64,000 nucleotides of DNA from Candidatus Gastranaerophilales bacterium (lineage in GTDB: Bacteria; Cyanobacteriota; Vampirovibrionia; Gastranaerophilales; Gastranaerophilaceae): the NCBI GenBank assembly GCA_944324455.1, contig CALUWJ010000003.1:62001-126000 (forward strand), read 5' to 3'. Positions 54,032 to 62,003 of the stretch are shown one piece after another. Position 1 is the stretch's first letter; the number at the start of each line of letters is the position of its first letter. The position numbers and the translations under genes are program-made. The notes beneath the pieces were generated by a model, which was not told the origin of the DNA, ran no database searches, and saw nothing but the letters and a program-made list of their open reading frames with translations.

Positions 54032-54120
54032 AAAAAAAAGCCGTCATAAGGCGGCTACTAGACTTGGGGAGGAGGTTTTGAGAAGGAGTCTTTAGCTCCT
54101 TTTCAAATTTGTATATTATT
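54032..54120. ncRNA. Structured intergenic element, possible small RNA or 3' UTR
   Basis: Two hairpins flank an unpaired purine-rich linker. Hairpin A is AGCCGTC/GGCGGCT (54039-54045 with 54050-54056) and hairpin B is a 12-bp stem (54077-54088 with 54096-54107). The linker holds GGGGAGGAGG on the plus strand, CCTCCTCCCC on the minus. Both wobble pairs are G-U only in plus-strand RNA, favouring the etfA 3' UTR. But eight T follow hairpin A on the minus strand, favouring a minus-strand small RNA. Strand and function are open. Confidence 0.4.
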
Positions 54121-54231
54121 TTTTTCGTCAAGACAAAATTGCGCTTTAGATTTTTTTTCTTAAATTCCTCTAAAAGGTTGAAAAATTAAAAATAAGTAAA
54201 TTTAAATATGCTAATTTGTTAAAATTGAATT

Positions 54232-54978
54232 ATGAAAAAAATATTTCTTATAGGCATAGTTGTATGCCTGCTTGCGCTTTTAAATGGAGCAAATGCAGCA
54301 ACGTCAAAGAAAAAAAAGCCTAAAACAAAACATAAAATAGAATTTGTAACCAAAGATAAGCATATTTTGGCAGGTGATTTATATATTGCAAATCCGTCCA
54401 CAAATAAACCGCTTGTTGTCATGCTCCATTCTTTTTCATTGAATGCTTTATCTTGGCAGCCTATAGCGCAACAATTAAGACTAAAAGGCTATAATGTTTT
54501 AGCAATGGATTTAAGAGGTCATTCAAGAAGTGTATATAATGAAAAATTGAAAATTAAATCAAGATTTAAATATACAAATTCTGATTGGCAAAAATTACCT
54601 GAAGATGTTATAGAATCAATTGCTTATGTAAAATCAAATTATCCAAAAATTAACACAAACGATACAATCTTTGTGGGGGCTGATATTGGTGCAAGCGCAG
54701 GAATTATTGCGGGTGCTTCAATGAAAAAAAAGCCTGAAAAATTTGTTATAATTTCTCCAATGCTTAATTTTAAAGGCCTTTATATTCCAATAAAAATAGC
54801 TAGTTACACAGATACTAAATTTTTAGTTATTTTATCTAAGAGCGATAAAATATTATTTAATTTTTATTCATCAACCAAGCCTTTAATAATTACCTATCCA
54901 AAAGGAGGTCCTGGAAATCAACTTCTTAAAGTCAACCCTCAAAGTACAAATGATATAGTTAATTTTATAATTAATTAA
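54232..54978 (+). CDS. Secreted alpha/beta-hydrolase-like protein with atypical active site
   Basis: A 248-residue protein with a signal peptide (MKKIFLIGIVVCLLALLNGANA, cleavage after ANA at about 22) and a basic linker of Lys. The fold is visible in LVVMLHSFSLNALSWQPIAQ (oxyanion region), VLAMDLRGHSRS and a nucleophile elbow at FVGADIGASAG. The elbow reads G-A-D-I-G rather than G-x-S-x-G, and the usual C-terminal catalytic His is not evident (YPKGGPGNQLL). It may be non-catalytic or use Asp. TAAAAT lies 6 nt before the ATG, without a Shine-Dalgarno sequence. Confidence 0.75.
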   Translation: MKKIFLIGIVVCLLALLNGANAATSKKKKPKTKHKIEFVTKDKHILAGDLYIANPSTNKPLVVMLHSFSLNALSWQPIAQQLRLKGYNVLAMDLRGHSRSVYNEKLKIKSRFKYTNSDWQKLPEDVIESIAYVKSNYPKINTNDTIFVGADIGASAGIIAGASMKKKPEKFVIISPMLNFKGLYIPIKIASYTDTKFLVILSKSDKILFNFYSSTKPLIITYPKGGPGNQLLKVNPQSTNDIVNFIIN

Positions 54979-54982
54979 ACAT

Positions 54983-55024
54983 AAAAAAATACACTTCCTT
55001 AAAATAGTAAGTGTATTTTTTTTA
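54983..55024. terminator. Bidirectional terminator
   Basis: AAAAATACACTT (54985-54996) pairs with AAGTGTATTTTT (55009-55020), with T tracts on both strands. It separates the convergent hydrolase and YitT genes. Confidence 0.8.
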
Positions 55025-55062
55025 GCAATACAGTGGAGCTAATCTAAGAGATTTATTCCACA

Positions 55063-55893
55063 CTAATTATTTTTATAACGTTTTCCGTAAACTTCGTGCA
55101 CATTTTCAATTGTAATAAATGCATCTTTATCAATAGACACAACAAGTTCTTTTAATTTATATAATTCAATACGAGGAGCAATGCAATAGACCATAACTTT
55201 AGGGGTTTTGCTGTAGCCGCCTTGAGCATCTATATAAGTAATTGTTTTATCAAGATTTTGTATAATTGCTTGACCAATAATTTTTCCTTTATCAGAAATA
55301 ATACGCACTGATTTTTCTTCGCTTAAGCCTTGGATAATCATATCTATTGCTTTATAAGCAACAATATAGGTTAGGGCTGAATACATTGCTTGTTCCCAGC
55401 CATATAGAAACCCTGCACTGGTAAAAATGAATATATTAATAAACATAATAATTTCACCAACCGAATACGGGTATTTTTTTGATATTTTCATAGCAAGGAT
55501 TTCTGTTCCATCCATGCAGGCGTTGTTTTTTAATACCAATCCTACGCCCGTACCCAAAATGGCACCGCCAAAGCAGGCTGATAATAATAAATCGTTTGTT
55601 ATGGGCTGAATATGATGTAAAACATTGACAAATAAAGCCAGCATACAAACACTGTATGATGCCCTTAATATAAATGCTAAGCCAAATTCACTATACGCCA
55701 TTAAAACAAAGGGAATATTTAATAATACAAGAAAAATACCTAAGTTTATTTTGGTGATATAGCTTGCCATTATTGAAACACCAACTATTCCACCATCGAT
55801 AATTTGGTTGGGTACTAAAAAACATTCCAAGGCAAAAGCCGCTAAAAAAGCACCAAATGTGCATAACAATATATTAATAATTAAATCTTTCAT
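55063..55893 (-). CDS. YitT-family membrane protein
   Basis: A 276-residue integral membrane protein. About five membrane helices (LLCTFGAFLAAFALECFLVP; FLVLLNIPFVLMAY; LLLSACFGGAILGTGVGLVL; IIMFINIFIFTSAGFLYG) hold two YitT repeats with the typical PNQIIDGGIVGVSIM and ACMDGTEILAM signatures. A soluble C-terminal DUF2179 domain follows (KVMVYCIAPRIELYKLKELV). Transport substrate unknown. It diverges from the lipoprotein gene at 55918; the two -10 boxes overlap, with its own TATCAT (55902-55907) 8 nt from the ATG. Confidence 0.88.
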   Translation of the reverse strand: MKDLIINILLCTFGAFLAAFALECFLVPNQIIDGGIVGVSIMASYITKINLGIFLVLLNIPFVLMAYSEFGLAFILRASYSVCMLALFVNVLHHIQPITNDLLLSACFGGAILGTGVGLVLKNNACMDGTEILAMKISKKYPYSVGEIIMFINIFIFTSAGFLYGWEQAMYSALTYIVAYKAIDMIIQGLSEEKSVRIISDKGKIIGQAIIQNLDKTITYIDAQGGYSKTPKVMVYCIAPRIELYKLKELVVSIDKDAFITIENVHEVYGKRYKNN

Positions 55894-55902
55894 AATGTTT
55901 TA

Positions 55903-55911
55903 TGATAGAAT
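55903..55911 (+). promoter_or_regulatory. Extended -10 of predicted leaderless lipoprotein promoter
   Basis: TGATAGAAT (55903-55911) ends 6 nt before the ATG at 55918; no Shine-Dalgarno sequence. It overlaps the minus-strand -10 of the YitT gene. Confidence 0.6.
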
Positions 55912-55917
55912 ATTTTT

Positions 55918-56700
55918 ATGAAAAAGTACACACTCTTAATAATTATTTTATTTTTTTCTTTGTTTTTCTTTAGCGGATGTATAAATAAAAATACCAATAT
56001 ATCTGATTTAGAAGCAATTAAAAATAGGGGTTATCTTATAGTCGGGGTTAAAACCGATTCTCCTCCTTTTGGGTATTATAAAAATAAAAACCTTCAAGGA
56101 ATTGATATTTTAATAGCTCAATATATTGCTGATAACATATTTGGTTTTGAATCTCCACAAAATATCAAATATGTCAGTGTAAATGCGCAAAATAGAATAG
56201 AGAAATTAAATTCAAAAGAGGTTGATATTTTAGTTGCAACAATGAGTATAAATGATAAAAGAAAATTGGTTGTTGATTTTTCTGTGCCATATTTTGTTGC
56301 AAACCAAAAAATAATGGTAGCGAAAAATTCAAAAATCACAGGATTAAATTATTTTAATAAAAAAGGAAAACTTGTCGTTGTCATGGGCACAACGGGCGAA
56401 AAAATTGTCAGATTGGTTGCGCCAAATGCATACATTATAGGTGTTAAAACTTATTACGAAGCATTTAAATATTTAAAACAAGGAAAAGTTGATGCAATTT
56501 TTGGAGACGACTGTATATTGGAAGGTTTAAATAACGGAAAATATAAAATAATTAATCGTGCATATTCAAGAGAATATTATGCGGTAGCTGTTAGAAAATC
56601 TGATTTATCAAAGGAATTGTTATCTAAAATTAATTCAACAATTTCTTATATTTTAGATGATAAAAAGTTAATTCTTGTTAAGAAACCTTTAAGAATTTAA
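55918..56700 (+). CDS. Family 3 solute-binding lipoprotein (amino acid ABC type)
   Basis: A 260-residue extracytoplasmic binding protein. It has a lipoprotein signal peptide with lipobox FFSGC (Cys at about 21). The body has LEAIKNRGYLIVGVKTDSPPFGYY (domain start), GIDILIAQYIADNIFG, EVDILVATMSINDKRKLVVDF and VDAIFGDDCILEGL, the classic family 3 pattern. It probably binds a polar amino acid. No permease or ATPase gene is adjacent, so it either uses a remote transporter or acts as a sensor. Confidence 0.87.
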   Translation: MKKYTLLIIILFFSLFFFSGCINKNTNISDLEAIKNRGYLIVGVKTDSPPFGYYKNKNLQGIDILIAQYIADNIFGFESPQNIKYVSVNAQNRIEKLNSKEVDILVATMSINDKRKLVVDFSVPYFVANQKIMVAKNSKITGLNYFNKKGKLVVVMGTTGEKIVRLVAPNAYIIGVKTYYEAFKYLKQGKVDAIFGDDCILEGLNNGKYKIINRAYSREYYAVAVRKSDLSKELLSKINSTISYILDDKKLILVKKPLRI

Positions 56701-56757
56701 TTAAAAACGATTTTTCAATTATAATAATTAAATAGTAAGCAAAATATGGATGTATAG

Positions 56758-58863
56758 ATGGATAGTAATAAAATAAAGTTTAAAATATTTTTTTGGTATG
56801 CGGTATTATGGTTTTTTCTTTTTATAACATTATATTGTGCTTATGGAGTTTATTTTCCTGATTTATCATCTACAAAATCTAAGTGGGTAGCTCTTTTATC
56901 GGGTGCTATTGCGCTTTTGCTTTCTTCGTGTAAAATTTGTGAAATTTCATATGCAAATTATAAATATAATACCTTAAGTAAAATTATTGAATATTTTTAT
57001 AATGGGGTTCAACTATTTTTCAAAAGAGAAAATAAATTTTTAATATTTATAACTTTTTTGATTGCGGTAATTTTATTAAAACCCTTAGGGATTCCTTTTG
57101 TTTTGTGTTATTTAATTGGTACTTTGTTTGCAATTTTTTGCGGATTTATAACAAATTATATTTCTACAAGAGCTGTTGTTAAAATTTCACGAGGTGAAAA
57201 TACATCCTTAAATTCAGGCTTTAAAATTGCCTTTAACTCAGGCGTTGCAATAGCTATGGCAATTGTAGGTTTGGCTTTAGTTCCTATGGTAATTTTATAT
57301 CATATATATAAAGATTATCTTATAATAAACGGGTTTATTTTAGGTGTTGCAATTAGTGTTTTATTTTCAAGTGTTGCTGCATCTATTACTAAAAAAGCTG
57401 CAACAGGCGCAATAGAGCTTGTATCACAATCTGAAGATGATATAGAAGCTTATGATAAAAGAAACCCTCTTTTGCTTCTTTCAGGAATTGCAAAGAGTGT
57501 TTTTAAGACAAATGCTCTTTCACTGGATATGTTCTTATCTTTTTGTTCTGCAATTATTTCATCAATGGCGATAGGAGCAATGGCGCTAAATTTAATGGGT
57601 GCTTTTTTACCTTTAATTATTGCTTCTGGGGGTGTTTTTTCTTCTGTTATAGTTATTTTATTTATTAAAATGAATAAAATTAAAAATCCTATAAATGCAC
57701 TTTTTGTATCCGGTTTTTGTACAATAATTTTATTTTGTATTTTTTCATATTATGCAATAAATACTTGGCTTATGGGTGATTTAGGGCTTTTTTATTCTGT
57801 TGTAATTGGAGCATTTGGCGGTTTTATATTATGTTTTGTTAATGCTAATTATATTTTTGAAAAGTTCAAAACCGTAAAAAATGTTTCAAATGCCGCTATA
57901 GCAGGGTTATCACCTTGTATTGTTCAAACCTTAAAAGAAGGGTTTATGGGTGTGTTTTTGCCTATCATTGTAATTGCTTTTATGATAATTTCATCTTTTC
58001 TATTAGCAAACGGTATTGATGCACCTTTGGTTGGAATATACGGAATTACAATGGCAATTTTAGGAATGATTTCAACATTTGGAATAATGATGTGTATTAA
58101 TATTTTTGCTCTTGTATCAAACGATATTGATATAGTTACAAATACTTATGAAATAGGAAAAGAATTTGATAAAAACAAAAATATTAAAATGCTTGGGCAA
58201 ATTGGATATTATATTATTTCTCTTGGAAAAAATTTCTTGGCCACAACTGCAATTTTAACTGCATTATCACTATTTTTGGCTTTTTCTGTTACTGTGCAAT
58301 TAGAACAAATTGATATTGTTAATCCTTATGTGCTTATTTCATTATTTGTTGGAGCGGCTTTGCCTTACCTATATTGCTCTTTTATTTTGAGCGGCGTATC
58401 TAAAACATCTTCTAAATTAATTCTTGAGGTAAAAAATCAATTTAGAAAATTTCCGCAAATTTTGCGTTATGAAATGCGCCCTGATTATGAAAAATGCGTT
58501 TGTATGGCGGCTAACACTTCATCTATTCAATTAATATTTTATACAATGATGATTGTGTTTGTGTTTTTAACTATAGCTCTTAAGCTTGGTGCAGAAGCTT
58601 TAGCAGGTCTTGTTTTTGGAACTGTCTTATCGAGCAGTGTTTTAATGTATGCTTCGTTGAATTCCGCTATTGTATCAAAAGCGGCAAAAAAATATTTTAA
58701 AGATGAATTTATTAATGCACCTATTTCAAATCAATATAGTATTTTAGAGCAAAACAACAGTATTTATTCTCTTTTGAAAGATTTAATAACTCCTTGTTTA
58801 AGTTCATTGATAAAATTTCTTGCTATTTTGGCTTTTGTGTTATCGCCTATGTTTTTAAAGTAA
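56758..58863 (+). CDS. Membrane pyrophosphatase homologue lacking catalytic motifs
   Basis: A 701-residue protein with about 15 membrane helices and the layout of membrane-bound H+/Na+-PPase (HppA). Homology shows in YDKRNP (residues about 231-236, where HppA has DDPRNP), LGKNFLATTAILTALSLFLAF (HppA: IGKGFAIGSAALTALALF), VLISLFVGAALPYLYCS and RPDYEKCV-to-EALAGLVFGTVLSS. Yet the acidic DNVGDNVGD-type segment reads LLLSGIAKSVFK, DNAGGIAEM reads TNTYEIGKE (about 458), and GDTVGDPFKDT reads around LEQNNSIYSLLKDL (about 662). The Asp clusters that bind Mg-PPi are gone. Pumping by PPi hydrolysis is therefore unlikely. Ribosome-binding site weak. Confidence 0.8.
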   Translation: MDSNKIKFKIFFWYAVLWFFLFITLYCAYGVYFPDLSSTKSKWVALLSGAIALLLSSCKICEISYANYKYNTLSKIIEYFYNGVQLFFKRENKFLIFITFLIAVILLKPLGIPFVLCYLIGTLFAIFCGFITNYISTRAVVKISRGENTSLNSGFKIAFNSGVAIAMAIVGLALVPMVILYHIYKDYLIINGFILGVAISVLFSSVAASITKKAATGAIELVSQSEDDIEAYDKRNPLLLLSGIAKSVFKTNALSLDMFLSFCSAIISSMAIGAMALNLMGAFLPLIIASGGVFSSVIVILFIKMNKIKNPINALFVSGFCTIILFCIFSYYAINTWLMGDLGLFYSVVIGAFGGFILCFVNANYIFEKFKTVKNVSNAAIAGLSPCIVQTLKEGFMGVFLPIIVIAFMIISSFLLANGIDAPLVGIYGITMAILGMISTFGIMMCINIFALVSNDIDIVTNTYEIGKEFDKNKNIKMLGQIGYYIISLGKNFLATTAILTALSLFLAFSVTVQLEQIDIVNPYVLISLFVGAALPYLYCSFILSGVSKTSSKLILEVKNQFRKFPQILRYEMRPDYEKCVCMAANTSSIQLIFYTMMIVFVFLTIALKLGAEALAGLVFGTVLSSSVLMYASLNSAIVSKAAKKYFKDEFINAPISNQYSILEQNNSIYSLLKDLITPCLSSLIKFLAILAFVLSPMFLK

Positions 58864-58878
58864 ATATAAAGGAGCTGA

Positions 58879-59295
58879 ATGACAGTTAATATTGAAAAAT
58901 TCACAATTTCATCTAAAGGTTTTGATGATTTAATAGATATAACAACAAAAGTGCAGGATATTATTTATAAAATAAATAAAAAAGATGTTGTGGTTAGTAT
59001 TGCTGTTGCATCTCCAACAGCATCCATAATAACAATAGGGGATGAAACAGGTCTTGGTGCTGATTTTTCAGAATTATTAGATAATATTGTGCCTTTAAAT
59101 AAAATATACAAGCATGATACTAATTGGCATGAGGGAAATGCGCATGCACACCTAAAGGCTTCATTGTTAGGAAGTAATTTGACAATAAGTGCTATAGACA
59201 ATAAGCTTGTGCTTGATAATAATCAAAAAATTGCATTTATTGATTTTGATTCTAAGCCGTCAATAACGCAAATAACAGTTTCAGTAATATATTAG
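58879..59295 (+). CDS. yjbQ: YjbQ/UPF0047 family protein
   Basis: A 138-residue small beta-rich enzyme family, members of which show thiamine-phosphate synthase activity in vitro. The conserved region is HEGNAHAHLKASLLGSNLTI (about 81-100) with the His-containing loop, then DNNQKIAFIDFDSK. The N-terminal part has VSIAVASPTASIITI where relatives have HTTAG. AAAGGAG precedes the ATG. It is 15 bp downstream of the pyrophosphatase-like gene and begins a run of tightly spaced genes. Confidence 0.8.
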   Translation: MTVNIEKFTISSKGFDDLIDITTKVQDIIYKINKKDVVVSIAVASPTASIITIGDETGLGADFSELLDNIVPLNKIYKHDTNWHEGNAHAHLKASLLGSNLTISAIDNKLVLDNNQKIAFIDFDSKPSITQITVSVIY

Positions 59296-59306
59296 AAGTG
59301 TAAATT

Positions 59307-60929
59307 ATGAGCAACTCAAAAAATCAAATAAAATTTTATACCGATTTATTAAAAGATGATGAAATATTATTATTGAAGTCTAAAGATAGCTATTTTAAAT
59401 CTCATTATATAGGTTCTATGCTAAATACTCTAACAAATTTTTCAGGAACAGAAGGTGAAGCTATTCTTGAAAAAAATGGAAAAATAACTATTTTTGTTGA
59501 TACAAGGTATCATATTTTGGTTGAAAAACAGGTATTTAAAGATATCTCTATATATAAAATGGGTTTAGGCGAAAGTTTTATTAATGCATTTGAAAAAAAA
59601 TATAAAAAAAATACAATAATGCATGTTCCAAGTGATATTTTGTTAAATGAATACAAAGCTCTTGATAAATATTTTGATTTAAGAAAATATACTCCAAAAG
59701 AAAAACATGTTAAAAATTTAGAATTAGATGAAAAAGCTAAATTATTTTTGGTTGATAACAATATAGAAAAAAATGATTTTGATTTTAAAATGCACAAGCT
59801 TAAAAAAATTAATCAAAATATCGAAAAAATGCTTGTCTTTAATCTTGATGAAATATCATATTTGACAAATTTAAGAAGTTATCAAATGAAATATTCATCA
59901 AATTTTCGCTCAATATTATATCTTGATTTTCAAACAGATAATTATATTTTATTTTTGGATAAAATTCCCAAAGATATAAAAATAAAAAATTTAAACTTTA
60001 TGAAATTAAAAGATTTTTCTGGTTTTATTCAATCAATAAATACACCGATTGCTGTAAATATTAATGAAATAACTCTTGAAAACTTTTTATTGATAAAAAA
60101 AATCAAAGAATTAAAGCAAAATAATCTTTCAATAATTTCATCTATTAAGCCAAAAAGTGTTATAGAACATTTATTTGAAGCTTCAAAAAAAACTGATTTA
60201 GCCATATATAATTTTAAAAAACAATTAAAAGAAGGGTTAAGTGAACAAGATTTAGTTAATATTTTTGAAAATGAATTAACTAAACAAGGGGCTAAAATGC
60301 CTTCTTTTAAAACAATTCTTTCAATAGATGAAAATACAGCATCCATACATTATTCAAGTTATGATAAAAATAAAATATTAAAAAAAGAAAGTCTTTTGTT
60401 GCTTGATTGCGGTGGATATTATGAAGCAGGGTATGCAACCGATATAACCAGAACTTTTTATTTTGGTTCAAATCCAAAACCAATATATAAAATAATATAT
60501 ACAAATGTTTTAAAGGCATTTCTTGCTTGTTATATGTCAAATGAAACAAATGCTAAAAAATTAGACTTGATAGCTAGAAATATTCTTAAGCCTTTTGAAA
60601 AAGACGGATTTTATTTTGGCCATGGACTAGGTCATGGCATAGGAACATCTGTTCATCAAAATCCGCCAAGACTTTCTATGAATTCATCTGATATTATTAA
60701 GCCTTTTCAAACCCATTCTATTGAACCTGGGTTATATGGTAAAAGTATAAAAGAAAACACAGAGTTTGGGGTGAGAATTGAAAATTGTGTATATAGTGAT
60801 ATAGATTATAAAAAACATTCACTGTCAAAATTTCCTTTTGAGGAGATTTTAATAGATTATAGCCTTTTAAGTGATGATGAAAAATGTATTATTCAAAATT
60901 GGCATGAAAATTTTACGAAAGAAATATAA
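59307..60929 (+). CDS. Xaa-Pro aminopeptidase, M24B family
   Basis: A 540-residue metallopeptidase removing residues before proline. Two creatinase-like N-terminal domains (about 1-290) precede a pita-bread domain with all metal ligands: LLDCGGYYEAGYATDITRTF (two Asp), GHGLGHGIGTSVH (His), SIEPGLYG (Glu) and FGVRIENCV (Glu). Cytosolic, no signal peptide. It is longer than short PepQ enzymes, matching the three-domain aminopeptidase P-like type. Cotranscribed with yjbQ and the SpoU gene by spacing. Confidence 0.9.
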   Translation: MSNSKNQIKFYTDLLKDDEILLLKSKDSYFKSHYIGSMLNTLTNFSGTEGEAILEKNGKITIFVDTRYHILVEKQVFKDISIYKMGLGESFINAFEKKYKKNTIMHVPSDILLNEYKALDKYFDLRKYTPKEKHVKNLELDEKAKLFLVDNNIEKNDFDFKMHKLKKINQNIEKMLVFNLDEISYLTNLRSYQMKYSSNFRSILYLDFQTDNYILFLDKIPKDIKIKNLNFMKLKDFSGFIQSINTPIAVNINEITLENFLLIKKIKELKQNNLSIISSIKPKSVIEHLFEASKKTDLAIYNFKKQLKEGLSEQDLVNIFENELTKQGAKMPSFKTILSIDENTASIHYSSYDKNKILKKESLLLLDCGGYYEAGYATDITRTFYFGSNPKPIYKIIYTNVLKAFLACYMSNETNAKKLDLIARNILKPFEKDGFYFGHGLGHGIGTSVHQNPPRLSMNSSDIIKPFQTHSIEPGLYGKSIKENTEFGVRIENCVYSDIDYKKHSLSKFPFEEILIDYSLLSDDEKCIIQNWHENFTKEI

Positions 60930-61691
60930 ATGGAAATAATTGAAATCACAAGCACTCAAAATGATTTAGTTAAATATTCAGTAAAGCTTCAAAATTCAAA
61001 ATTCAGAAAATCACAAAAACTTATTTTTGCAGATGGTCAAAAAACAATAGAAGGTTTTATAAATGATGGAATTGTTTTTGAATATTTCTTTTGTAAAAAA
61101 GACAATATTTTAAGTAAAAAAGTAAAAACTAAAAAACTAATTTATGTAACAGATGAAATTTTAAAAAAAATAACTACCACAAAATCCCCATCTGATGTAG
61201 CAGGAATTATAAAAGAAAAAGAAATTGATAGAAATATTTTTTATAAACTAGACAAGATTGCACTTTTAGAAAATATTAAAGATGCGGGTAATTTAGGAAC
61301 GATAATTAGAAGTGCTGTTGCGTTTGGGATAGATGGTATTATATTATTTGATGAATGTGTTGATTTATTTAACTCCAAAACAATTAGAGCTACTGCACAA
61401 AATATATTTAAAATTCCTATCATTACAACTAAAGATATAAATTTTATTAAAAATTTAAAAAAGACACATAAATTTATTTCAACTGTTGTTGATAGTAAAA
61501 ATGATTTATTTAAATATAATTTTTCTGATAAATTTGTTCTTGCATTTGGTTCGGAATCAAATGGATTAAGTACAAAAATTGTCGAGTTGAGTGATGAAAA
61601 ATTATCAATATTTATGGAAAATAATGTTGAATCAATTAATCTTGCAATATGCGCTTCTATTGTTTTTGCGTTGACAAAAATTAACCGATAG
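60930..61691 (+). CDS. SpoU/TrmH-family RNA 2'-O-methyltransferase
   Basis: A 253-residue SAM-dependent ribose methyltransferase. The N-terminal RNA-substrate domain (about 1-95; ITSTQNDLVKYSVKLQNSKF, RKSQKLIFADGQKTIEGFI) precedes the SPOUT trefoil-knot domain with LLENIKDAGNLGTIIRSAVAFG (motif 1), FVLAFGSESNGLS (motif 2) and ESINLAICASIVFAL (motif 3). Target, probably 23S rRNA or tRNA, cannot be assigned. The ATG follows the previous stop directly. Confidence 0.9.
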   Translation: MEIIEITSTQNDLVKYSVKLQNSKFRKSQKLIFADGQKTIEGFINDGIVFEYFFCKKDNILSKKVKTKKLIYVTDEILKKITTTKSPSDVAGIIKEKEIDRNIFYKLDKIALLENIKDAGNLGTIIRSAVAFGIDGIILFDECVDLFNSKTIRATAQNIFKIPIITTKDINFIKNLKKTHKFISTVVDSKNDLFKYNFSDKFVLAFGSESNGLSTKIVELSDEKLSIFMENNVESINLAICASIVFALTKINR

Positions 61692-61775
61692 ATTTAGCAT
61701 TATTTAGCTAAAATGTTTATTGCCAACAGAATTAAAACATGTTATTATAGATGGGTAATACTAAGAGAGGTTCTA

Positions 61776-61976
61776 ATGCGTATACAGCCTACAATGTTCA
61801 AAAACAATTTTGCGCAACGAAATTTAAAAAAATTACAAACTCAATTTGAAAGAAACAGAAATTTTCAAGCAAAAAATGAACATCAATACACTGGTGTAGT
61901 AAGTGTAGATTTGGCTTATGCCAGCATGTTGGATAATGCAATCGCAAAAGATTTAAGAACCATTGGTTTAATTTAA
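61776..61976 (+). CDS. Small hypothetical protein, 66 residues
   Basis: Starts MRIQPTMFKNNFAQRNLKKL; basic and helical, then VVSVDLAYASMLDNAIAKD. AGAGAGG precedes this ATG, whereas the upstream in-frame Met at 61713 has none. Not recognised. It lies just before the pilin-like gene. Confidence 0.5.
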   Translation: MRIQPTMFKNNFAQRNLKKLQTQFERNRNFQAKNEHQYTGVVSVDLAYASMLDNAIAKDLRTIGLI

Positions 61977-62003
61977 TTTGTTGATTTATAAAAGAGTTGT
62001 AGT

